From JAVXNW01 sp036645575 (GTDB lineage Bacteria; Bacillota; Clostridia; Christensenellales; Aristaeellaceae), in NCBI GenBank assembly GCA_036645575.1, contig JAVXNW010000089.1, positions 1 to 10,433 of the forward strand: a stretch of 10,433 nucleotides of DNA, given 5' to 3'. The notes beneath the pieces are model-generated. The model worked only from the letters and a program-made list of their open reading frames with translations, made no database searches and was not told the DNA's origin. Position numbers and translations under genes: made by a program. Below, piece by piece: positions 1 to 6,212 of this stretch. Position 1 is the stretch's first letter. Each line of letters starts with the position of its first letter.

Positions 1-21
1 TGGTGTGGAGGGGGGCGAGAA

Positions 22-113
22 GCCCCTCCTCCGCGTTCAATCACCGCGTGAGCGCAGCACGGCACCGCAGTGCCGGGCTGCCCCTCCTCCGCGTTCAATC
101 ACCGCGTGAGCGC
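22..113. repeat. Pair of perfect 34-bp direct repeats around a hairpin spacer
   Basis: A 34-bp sequence beginning GCCCCTCCTCCGCG and ending CGCGTGAGCGC occurs identically at 22-55 and 80-113, a 58-bp period. The 24-bp spacer (56-79) holds an inverted repeat, CGGCAC at 60-65 with GTGCCG at 70-75 and a 4-nt loop. The sequence after each copy is also similar (AGCAC after the first, CAGCAC after the second). A second hairpin, GGGGC 12-16 with GCCCC 22-26, overlaps the start of copy one. The period is not a multiple of three and all frames are interrupted, so this is not a protein repeat. It looks like an intergenic palindromic-unit (REP/BIME-like) cluster downstream of the operon. More copies may lie beyond the window edge. 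Confidence 0.75.
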
Positions 114-168
114 CAGCACTTGCGCTCGCAGCGCCGCATCCGCTTGATTGTCCGTGACGATCGCATTC

Positions 169-1344
169 TTAGACGAAAAGTATGTCGCGATGCCAAGTGG
201 TCAGTTCTTCCCTGCCGGACTCGGTGATCAGCACGCCATCCTCAAGGCGCACGCCGTACCGGTCGTTGGCAAGCCAGATGTCCAGATTGAACACCATCTT
301 CGCCTCCAGCACCTGCGCCGTGCGGTCGTCCACCCACGGCCCTTCACACTCCTGCAACCCGGTTCCGTGCGCCGGACCGTATAGGCTGAATCCGCCAAAG
401 CCGTAGTGGTTCAGCCGCGCTTGGAATTTTTCGTAGACGCGCGCAAACGGAACGCCCGGCGCCATCATGCCCATCGTCTCATCCAGGCACTCGGACGCGA
501 TCTTGATCATGTCCATGTGCTGATCGGGCAGCTTGCCCAGCACGGCGACGCGGCCGATATTGCCGCAATAGCCGTTGTATTTCGCGCCTACCGAAAATTG
601 CACCATTTCATTTCCTTCAAGCGCGCGGTCGGTTGACTTGCACAGGCTTTGGTAGGTCGCGGGGCCGCTCGTCACCCAGCAGGGATAGCCAAAGCCCTCC
701 GCGCCCATCTCATAGGCGAGCGCCTTCCAATGACCCAGCAGTTCGCGCTCGCGCACGCCCGGCGCGATCATCTTGGCGGTCTGCTTGAGCGCCTCCTCCG
801 TGATCCGGTAGCCCTCCTTGAGCAGCGCGATCTCGGCGTCCGACTTGTGCCAGCGCAGTTGCATGATCAGGCCTTCCGCACTCACCAATTCCGCGCCGTC
901 CGCGCCCGCGCAGATGTCGGCGTAGATCGTGTGCGGGATCGTGTTGGGGTTGGCGATGCCGATGCGCTTGATCGGCATTTTTTTGCGCAGTTCATCCAAA
1001 ATCATCCGATAGCTCCAAGGGTGCGTGGGCTTGTCCCACTCGGGCGCGCTGGTCTCGACGTACATCGGATGCACGCGCACGTCGTCTATTAAGGCGAATT
1101 GCACCGCGAAGTCGTAGGATTCGGGGCCGCCGGTCAGCAGGATGGGCGCGCCTTCCACCGGCACCAACACCCCGACAAAATCAAACACCGCCCAGAAATT
1201 GCTCAGATAGCGGACGGTTGCGGATTCACACTCACAGGCATGGGTGACGAGGAGGTCGATGTCGCAAGCGCGCATGGCGGCTTGCAGGCGCGTGATTCGT
1301 TGCGCGTATTCCTCGCGCGGAATTTGAAGCATTGGGCTGCTCAT
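169..1344 (-). CDS. M24-family (creatinase/aminopeptidase-P fold) hydrolase, probably non-metallo
   Basis: The product is a 391-residue protein with the two-domain plan of the creatinase/Xaa-Pro aminopeptidase family: an N-terminal creatinase-type domain (about 10-150) and a C-terminal pita-bread domain (about 170-385). The usual M24 metal ligands are mostly replaced. The first Asp is Ser251 (in FSVGAKYNGY), the second Asp is Asn262, the first ligand Glu is Asp355, and the second catalytic His is Cys333. His326 (GPAHGTGL), Glu334 and Glu368 (VRLEDG) remain. Loss of both Asp ligands is also seen in creatinase, which works without metal, so a C-N hydrolase acting on a small molecule is more likely than a peptidase. 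The substrate is unknown. An in-frame ATG lies 42 nt upstream, but GGAGG at 1354-1358, 9 nt before the ATG at 1344, favours this start. It is the last gene of the transporter operon, behind a hairpin that may reduce its expression. Confidence 0.85.
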   Translation of the reverse strand: MSSPMLQIPREEYAQRITRLQAAMRACDIDLLVTHACECESATVRYLSNFWAVFDFVGVLVPVEGAPILLTGGPESYDFAVQFALIDDVRVHPMYVETSAPEWDKPTHPWSYRMILDELRKKMPIKRIGIANPNTIPHTIYADICAGADGAELVSAEGLIMQLRWHKSDAEIALLKEGYRITEEALKQTAKMIAPGVRERELLGHWKALAYEMGAEGFGYPCWVTSGPATYQSLCKSTDRALEGNEMVQFSVGAKYNGYCGNIGRVAVLGKLPDQHMDMIKIASECLDETMGMMAPGVPFARVYEKFQARLNHYGFGGFSLYGPAHGTGLQECEGPWVDDRTAQVLEAKMVFNLDIWLANDRYGVRLEDGVLITESGREELTTWHRDILFV

Positions 1345-1353
1345 GGATTTTTT

Positions 1354-1358
1354 CCTCC
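1354..1358 (-). promoter_or_regulatory. Shine-Dalgarno site that decides the M24 gene start
   Basis: GGAGG on the minus strand ends 9 nt before the ATG at 1344. The upstream in-frame ATG at 1386 has no comparable site, so the shorter protein is preferred. Confidence 0.75.
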
Positions 1359-1421
1359 GATTTGCTTTTGACTGTGGCGCGCTCACTGGGGCGCTGCTGT
1401 TTTTTTTCGGGCATAAAACGA

Positions 1422-1449
1422 CATAAGGGGGGCTTTCGCCCCCCTTATG
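1422..1449 (-). terminator. Strong hairpin between binding-protein and M24 genes (terminator or attenuating/processing hairpin)
   Basis: A perfect 12-bp stem (1422-1433 with 1438-1449) contains six consecutive G-C pairs. On the minus strand it is closed by a GAAA tetraloop. The downstream minus-strand sequence is TCGTTTTATG, a weak and interrupted U tract. It lies 32 nt after the binding-protein stop and about 78 nt before the M24 start. No convincing promoter is visible between hairpin and M24, so partial read-through, or protection of the 3' end of the abundant binding-protein mRNA, is likely. Confidence 0.7.
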
Positions 1450-1481
1450 CGCCGTGTTCCGGCGTGATCTCGATGTAAGGC

Positions 1482-2453
1482 TTAGCCGACGTACTTCATG
1501 TAATCCGCGATGTTGGTGGCGTCGATCACGGCCAGTTCGATGTTCTGGGTCTTGGGCACTTCTTCACCGGCAAAATGCTTCTGAACCGATTCGAGGGTCA
1601 TCTGCACGATGTTGGCAGCGGACACGCCGATGCACATCTTGTAGTACTTGCTGCCGCTGTTGATCAGGTTGAACGGCTCGGAACCCCATGCGCCCGCGCA
1701 AACCACGATGGTGCCTTCGGCGGCGTTCAGCTCAAGCGCGGTTGCCGCGCCCTGCGCCGCGTTGTCCACCGCCGCCCAGATGACGTCAATGGGCTTCATG
1801 ATGTTGTTCGAGACGATGTTGGCGGCGGACTCGCGCGTCTCGCCAAAGTCCTGATTGAACACCCACTCGATGTTCTCGGCGCCCAGTTCCGCGGTCAGCG
1901 TCTCAACAAACGCCTCGGAGCGGACCTGCGTATGCACGGCGTTGAGCATGGCCAGCACGCCAACCTTCACCTTGCCGCCAAGGTTTGTGCGCGCGTAGTC
2001 CGCGACCCACTTGGCGCACAGGCGCCCGGTGTCGGCGTGATCCCACGCGACGTGGGTAACGAGGTCTTTGTAGGCGGTGCCGCTGTCAAAGGCGAAGACC
2101 GGGATGCCCGCCGCGCCGGCCGCTTCGAGCGTCGGGATGATGCCGTCCGCGTTGACGGGGTCGATGAGGATCGCGTCGTACTTCTGGGTAATGAAGTCTT
2201 CGACCTGTTTCTGCTGCGTTTCCGCGTTCAGGTTGCCGTCCTGCACGTTGATCTCGCCAAAGCCCATGGCGGGACCCTGTGCCATCAGCTCGTCGTAGAC
2301 CGCTTTGCACCACTCGTCGTACATGGTGATATGCGCAACGCCGATGCGCTTGCCCTCCCAGGGCTTGGGTGCTTCCGCGACCGCCGTGCCGCCAAGGAGC
2401 GAAACCAACATAACCACGAGCAGGAGCAGGGACATGAGGGACCTACGCTTCAT
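1482..2453 (-). CDS. CUT2-type sugar ABC transporter solute-binding protein (RbsB-like)
   Basis: This 323-residue protein belongs to the periplasmic binding protein/LacI type-1 fold family typical of ribose, xylose, galactose and related importers. It starts with a clear signal peptide: basic MKRR, a hydrophobic core at about 8-22, and an A-V-A motif at 24-26 suggesting signal peptidase I cleavage before Glu27. There is no Cys lipobox, so it is predicted to be soluble rather than a lipoprotein. The mature protein begins with the usual KRIGVAHITMYDEW strand-loop and carries family segments such as ILIDPVNADG (ligand-contacting loop) and VAWDHADTGR. GGAGG at 2462-2466 lies 8 nt before the ATG. 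It follows the ATPase gene after a 127-nt gap and supplies the ligand-capture component of that importer. The ligand cannot be read from the sequence. Confidence 0.93.
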   Translation of the reverse strand: MKRRSLMSLLLLVVMLVSLLGGTAVAEAPKPWEGKRIGVAHITMYDEWCKAVYDELMAQGPAMGFGEINVQDGNLNAETQQKQVEDFITQKYDAILIDPVNADGIIPTLEAAGAAGIPVFAFDSGTAYKDLVTHVAWDHADTGRLCAKWVADYARTNLGGKVKVGVLAMLNAVHTQVRSEAFVETLTAELGAENIEWVFNQDFGETRESAANIVSNNIMKPIDVIWAAVDNAAQGAATALELNAAEGTIVVCAGAWGSEPFNLINSGSKYYKMCIGVSAANIVQMTLESVQKHFAGEEVPKTQNIELAVIDATNIADYMKYVG

Positions 2454-2580
2454 AACCGTATCCTCCTATTATTTTATTCGCCGCATCCGCGACGAGGGAA
2501 GACAATAAAAACGCGACCGGGCGTGGCGTCCTATTGACGGATCACGCGACTGCGGCTTGCCGGGCTGATCAGCGCGGCGG

Positions 2581-4059
2581 TTAGACACACAGCGCCATGA
2601 TGCGCTCTTGGGAGAGCTCTTCGCGTTTAAGCTCGCCCACCTTCCGCCCCTCGTGCATGACCAGCACCCGGTCGGACATGCCGACCACCTCGGGCAGTTC
2701 TGAGGAGATCATGATGACGGACTTGCCCTGCTTGACGAGCGCGTCAACCAGCAGGTATATTTCGCGCTTGGCGCCCACGTCGATGCCGCGCGTCGGCTCG
2801 TCCAAGATGATGATCTCGCTGTCCTGCAACAGCCACTTGGCGATGACCACCTTTTGCTGATTGCCGCCCGACAGGTACTGCACCTCGGTGTCGATGCTGG
2901 GGGTGGAGATGCTCATTTTCTCAATATACTCCTCGGTGTACTTGCGCTCCAAGGCGCGGTTCATGATGTTGCCCTTGGAAACCTTGTCCATGCTGACCAT
3001 GCAGATGTTGTCAAGCACGGTCGCCATCTGCACAAGGCCCTGCTTTTTGCGATCCTCCGGCACGAGGCCAAAGCCCAGAACGATCGCCTGACGAAAGCGC
3101 GTGATCTTGATCGGATGGCCTTTGAGGAGGATCTGGCCGGATTTGATCTTATCGATGCCCAGAATGGCCCGCACAAGCTCGGTGCGGCCCGCGCCGACCA
3201 AGCCCGCCACGCCCAGTATCTCGCCCTTGTGCAGCGTGAAGCTCACGTGATCCAATACGCCGGGGCGAAAGATGTCCTTGACTTCAAGCACGACGTCGCC
3301 CAGCGGCAGGCAACTCTTGGGGTACTCGTTTGAAACCTCGCGACCCACCATCATCGCGACCAAGTCGTGGCGCGTCACATCCGCGACCGGCAGCGTCTTT
3401 ATGTGCAATCCATCGCGCAGGATGGTCACGTTGTCGGCCAAGTCGAAGATCTCTTCCAAGCGGTGCGATATGTAGATGACGGTCACGCCCTGCTCGCGCA
3501 GCATCTTGACGGTGCGGAACATGATCTTCTGTTCCTTCTCGGTAAGCGTCGCGGAGGGCTCGTCCATGATCAGCACCTGGCAGTTGCGGTTGATCGCCTT
3601 GCAGATTTCGACCATCTGCTTTTGCGCGACAGAGAGATTGGCCACCACTTCGTTTACGTCGATGGCAAGACCCAGCTGGCGCAAGAGCGTGTCCGCGCGC
3701 GCGCGCATGGCCTTCCAATCGACGAGGCCGCCCCTGTAAAGGAGCTTGCCCAAGAAGACGTTCTCGGCAACGGTCAGCGTCTCAGAGAGCTTTAGCTCCT
3801 GATGAACCACGCTCACGCCGCCCAACTGCGATTCAAATGGGGACTTAAACAGCACCGGTCGGCCGTTTAGCAGCACTTCTCCCTCTTCCGCGCGGTAGAT
3901 GCCGGCCAGAATCTTAATCAGCGTGGATTTGCCCGCGCCATTCTCGCCCACAAGCGCATGAACCGTGCCCCGCTCGACGGAAAAGGTAATCCGGTCGAGC
4001 GCCTTGACGCCGGGGAAACGCTTGGAAATGCCTTTGAGTTCCAGAATATAGTCGCTCAC
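2581..4059 (-). CDS. CUT2-type sugar ABC transporter ATP-binding protein (RbsA/MglA-like, two ATPase domains)
   Basis: The 492-residue protein has two fused nucleotide-binding domains, as in RbsA, MglA and XylG. Domain 1 has Walker A GENGAGKS at 38-45, a signature LSVAQKQ at 142-148, Walker B VLIMDEP at 162-168 and an H-loop His199. Domain 2 has the family's degenerate Walker A GLVGAGRT at 286-293 (no Lys), signature LSGGNQQ at 396-402, Walker B IIILDEP at 417-422, and Ser in place of the H-loop His (ISSELPE). This asymmetry is normal for the family: site 1 is expected to hydrolyse ATP and site 2 to be degenerate. Translation starts at GTG 4059, with GGAGG at 4067-4071 seven nt upstream. The gene begins only 17 nt after the permease stop, so the two are co-transcribed and probably translationally coupled. 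It powers import through the adjacent permease on the cytoplasmic face. Confidence 0.96.
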   Translation of the reverse strand: MSDYILELKGISKRFPGVKALDRITFSVERGTVHALVGENGAGKSTLIKILAGIYRAEEGEVLLNGRPVLFKSPFESQLGGVSVVHQELKLSETLTVAENVFLGKLLYRGGLVDWKAMRARADTLLRQLGLAIDVNEVVANLSVAQKQMVEICKAINRNCQVLIMDEPSATLTEKEQKIMFRTVKMLREQGVTVIYISHRLEEIFDLADNVTILRDGLHIKTLPVADVTRHDLVAMMVGREVSNEYPKSCLPLGDVVLEVKDIFRPGVLDHVSFTLHKGEILGVAGLVGAGRTELVRAILGIDKIKSGQILLKGHPIKITRFRQAIVLGFGLVPEDRKKQGLVQMATVLDNICMVSMDKVSKGNIMNRALERKYTEEYIEKMSISTPSIDTEVQYLSGGNQQKVVIAKWLLQDSEIIILDEPTRGIDVGAKREIYLLVDALVKQGKSVIMISSELPEVVGMSDRVLVMHEGRKVGELKREELSQERIMALCV

Positions 4060-4076
4060 CTTCAGCCCTCCTCGCC

Positions 4077-5066
4077 TTACTTGCGCTTGTTGCGCACCAC
4101 GTCCAGCGCGACCGCGCCGATCATGACGACGCCCTTGAGCACGTCTTGCACGAACGGATTGACGTTCATCATCGTCATGCCGTTGAAGAAAAGCATGAGG
4201 AAGATCGCGCCAAAGAGGCCCTGCACGATTTTTCCGCGCCCGCCGGCCAAGCTGATGCCGCCCAGAATACAGGCGATCGTAGAGTCAAACTCGTAGAGGC
4301 TGCCGTTGGTCAGCGCCGCGCTGTCCAGCCGGGTGACCAGCACCACGCTTGATATCGCGCACAGGCCACCCGCGATGGTGTAGACCAGCGCGCGGTATTT
4401 CTTTACGTCAATGCCCGCAAAGTACGCCGCTTCCTCGCCGCCGCCCATGGCGTACAGGCAGCGTCCGAACTTGGTGCGCGTGGTCACGAACATCGCGATC
4501 ACAAACATGCCAATCATCATCGCCACGCTGATTGGAACGCCCCACTCCGCGCCGCCGATAAAGCCGCGCCCGAAGAACTGGATCGATTCGGGCATACCGG
4601 GGATCGGGGTCGCGTTGGTGATGATCTTGCTGGTGCCCTTGCAGATCATCTGAAAGCCCAAGGTGACGATAAAACAGGGGATGCGCGCATAGGCAATCAA
4701 CAGGCCGTTGCACGCGCCGACCGACATGCCCACCACAATGGCCGCCAAAATGGCCAGCCAAGGGTTCCAGCCGCCAAACTTGATCAGCCACGCCATGGTG
4801 CAAGAGGTCAGGCAGACGTTTTGCCCAAGAGACAGGTCAAACTGGCCGGTGGTGATGATCAGCGCCTGACCGATGCAGACGATGGCAAGCGAGGTGGTCT
4901 GCTGCAAAATATTGCGCAGGTTCTTGTAGGAGAAGAAATAAGGCGAAGCGATGGAGAAAATGACGACCAGCACCAGAATAGCCAACACGATGGCATAGTC
5001 CTTGGTGAACTTGGATACCCGGGAGCCCAGCGTCTTGCGCTGCCTGAGTACGGCGGTTTCACTCAT
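4077..5066 (-). CDS. CUT2-type sugar ABC transporter permease (RbsC/XylH-like)
   Basis: This 329-residue, strongly hydrophobic protein belongs to the branched-chain/ribose permease family (BPD_transp_2). After a basic N-terminus (MSETAVLRQRKTLGSR) the first membrane helix spans about 24-43, and several more follow to about residue 323, with a basic RNKRK tail. Family motifs are present: ITTGQFDLSLGQ at 71-82 (usual form TGGIDLSVG), GRCLYAMGGGEEAAYFAGID at 201-220 (the cytoplasmic loop that contacts the ATPase) and GGISLAGGRGK at 269-279. The TGQFDLS variant, with Gln-Phe where Gly-Ile is common, is a mild departure. The ATG is preceded by AGGAAAGGA about 10 nt upstream. It lies 89 nt after the deacetylase and 17 nt before the ATPase, in the same operon. 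One gene is present, so a homodimer is expected. Confidence 0.95.
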   Translation of the reverse strand: MSETAVLRQRKTLGSRVSKFTKDYAIVLAILVLVVIFSIASPYFFSYKNLRNILQQTTSLAIVCIGQALIITTGQFDLSLGQNVCLTSCTMAWLIKFGGWNPWLAILAAIVVGMSVGACNGLLIAYARIPCFIVTLGFQMICKGTSKIITNATPIPGMPESIQFFGRGFIGGAEWGVPISVAMMIGMFVIAMFVTTRTKFGRCLYAMGGGEEAAYFAGIDVKKYRALVYTIAGGLCAISSVVLVTRLDSAALTNGSLYEFDSTIACILGGISLAGGRGKIVQGLFGAIFLMLFFNGMTMMNVNPFVQDVLKGVVMIGAVALDVVRNKRK

Positions 5067-5155
5067 GGAATATCGATCCTTTCCTGCTTGAATTTGTCCC
5101 TCTATGCCGGATCAACGCGCGCCATGCGCAATTAAGACGATGGCCTGCCGCCGCG

Positions 5156-5863
5156 TCAGGGCAGCAGGCGCTTGGTGGTTATGCGCAGGTAGTTGAGGTT
5201 CGGGCGAAAGCCCTCGGCGTAATCGACGCCGCTCTGGAAGCCGCGCACGCGCGAGCAGGTCTTGACGAAATCCAAAAAGTCGATGTGGTCGTGCTCCAGC
5301 ATCCAGACGATCTGGGACTTGTGGCAGGAGAGCGCCTCGAGCTTTAGGTCGATGGTGCTCGTGATGTCCACGTACTCGGTCGGGATAAAGCCGGTCCCCG
5401 CCACCGGGTCCATGTGGTAGATCGGGCAGGTGGGCGAAATGGGCGCGTCGCTGGGCACGTCAAAGTGCGGAAGGCTCGCGCCAAAGGAGGCGCGCAGCAC
5501 CGCGTAATAGGTCTGCATGTGGTCGTTCATGTAGTCCTGCTCGTTGTGGGTGATGATCAGATCGGGCTGCACCTCGCGCACGACCGCGGCCAAGCGCCTG
5601 ATCAGCTCGTCGTTTTCGGCGGTCACGAACAGGTCGCCGATATCGACCGAATAGTGGGCGGCGCCGATCACCTTCGCGGCGGCCTCGGCCTCCTGAAAGC
5701 GCATCTCGCGCAGCGGCGCGGGCGCGATTTCCATGTGCCCCAAGTTCCCGTTCGCGACGTGGCAGACGGCAACCTCGTGGCCCATCTTTACATATTTCGC
5801 AAGGGTGCCGTAGCACCCGATCTCTAGGTCGTCCGGATGGCACCCAACCGCCAGAATTTTCAT
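5156..5863 (-). CDS. PIG-L/LmbE-family zinc-dependent N-deacetylase
   Basis: The 235-residue protein is a full-length member of the PIG-L/LmbE family, which removes N-acetyl groups from amino sugars and glycoconjugates (GlcNAc-PI, mycothiol and bacillithiol precursors, chitin oligomers). The N-terminal MKILAVGCHPDDLE holds the hallmark HPDD motif (His9, Asp11, Asp12: His9 and Asp12 bind zinc, Asp11 is the general base). The third zinc ligand is His115 in QDYMNDHMQT, in the usual place after the THNEQDY strand. No signal peptide is seen, so it is cytoplasmic and should act after import. It is the first gene of the operon, with GGAGG at 5873-5877 nine nt before the ATG and a promoter about 130 nt upstream. 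Its position beside a CUT2 importer suggests a catabolic rather than thiol-biosynthetic role, but the substrate is unknown. Confidence 0.92.
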   Translation of the reverse strand: MKILAVGCHPDDLEIGCYGTLAKYVKMGHEVAVCHVANGNLGHMEIAPAPLREMRFQEAEAAAKVIGAAHYSVDIGDLFVTAENDELIRRLAAVVREVQPDLIITHNEQDYMNDHMQTYYAVLRASFGASLPHFDVPSDAPISPTCPIYHMDPVAGTGFIPTEYVDITSTIDLKLEALSCHKSQIVWMLEHDHIDFLDFVKTCSRVRGFQSGVDYAEGFRPNLNYLRITTKRLLP

Positions 5864-5992
5864 TGCGTCTTTCCTCCTATTTAATCAAAAGGGTCAAAAA
5901 TAAACTTTGCACCCTCGGCCTTGCGATTGCACTTGCGCGCCACAGGTTTCATCTCCCGTTCGCGCTGTGGGCAATGTCCCCCCACGATAGGT

Positions 5993-6021
5993 ATATTACC
6001 TTCTTTTCGCTAAAATTGCAA
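5993..6021 (-). promoter_or_regulatory. Sigma-A-type promoter of the deacetylase-transporter operon
   Basis: On the minus strand the -35 element is TTGCAA (6016-6021) and the -10 element is TAATAT (5993-5998), with an ideal 17-nt spacer. Transcription should start near 5986, giving a leader of about 120 nt. The dyad AGGTA-N3-TACCT (5989-6001) covers the -10 and is a candidate operator. Confidence 0.75.
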
Positions 6022-6152
6022 GTGTATTCTTCTCAAATTTAGAATTTTGCCTATATTATTTCTGTTTCGTCTCGCAATTAGCTGTCTTCCTGCGGGCGCA
6101 GTATGAACCATCGGGTTCCAAAAAAATGCGCGCGGGATCTCCGCGTCGGCAA

Positions 6153-6181
6153 TTGTATTTTCGCGTCCAATCTGCTACAAT
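6153..6181 (+). promoter_or_regulatory. Sigma-A-type promoter of the XRE regulator gene
   Basis: The -35 TTGTAT (6153-6158) and -10 TACAAT (6176-6181) are separated by 17 nt. Transcription should start near 6188, about 25 nt before the chosen ATG at 6213. This also argues against a start at the ATG at 6126, which lies upstream of the promoter. Confidence 0.75.
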
Positions 6182-6212
6182 GAGCGCATCACCATTGAAA
6201 GGAACCGCAAGT

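Larger units (their letters stand above)
5864..6212. other. Divergent intergenic control region between deacetylase operon and XRE gene
   Basis: This 349-nt gap has no gene and is clearly more AT-rich at 5990-6070 than the rest of the window. It holds a minus-strand promoter for the operon, a plus-strand promoter for the XRE regulator, a leader of about 120 nt in front of the deacetylase, and several small dyads: AGGTA-N3-TACCT at 5989-6001, an imperfect dyad CAAATTTAGAATTTTG at 6034-6049, and CCACAG 5940-5945 with CTGTGG 5965-5970. This is where control of the operon is expected to act. Confidence 0.7.

Noticed and set aside
22..113. CRISPR array
   Set aside because: Only two repeat copies are visible, the 24-nt spacer is short and itself palindromic, and no cas gene is in the window.
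169..1344. Ordinary metal-dependent Xaa-Pro aminopeptidase (PepP/PepQ)
   Set aside because: Both Asp metal ligands and one ligand Glu are replaced and the second catalytic His is Cys, so the standard two-metal site cannot form as in PepP.
2454..2580. Separate promoter or terminator between ATPase and binding-protein genes
   Set aside because: There is a TTTTTATTG run on the minus strand, but no stable hairpin before it and no -35/-10 pair at proper spacing.
5156..5863. Bacillithiol or mycothiol biosynthesis deacetylase (BshB/MshB)
   Set aside because: The family fits, but no glycosyltransferase or ligase of those pathways is nearby, and the importer context points to catabolism. The specific name is not supported.
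5940..5970. Riboswitch in the deacetylase leader
   Set aside because: Only a 6-bp stem (CCACAG/CTGTGG) with a 19-nt loop was seen, with no recognisable conserved riboswitch core.
6126..6212. Longer N-terminus for the XRE regulator
   Set aside because: The ATGs at 6126 and 6180 lie upstream of the likely transcription start and have no ribosome-binding site, and the added residues do not belong to the HTH domain.
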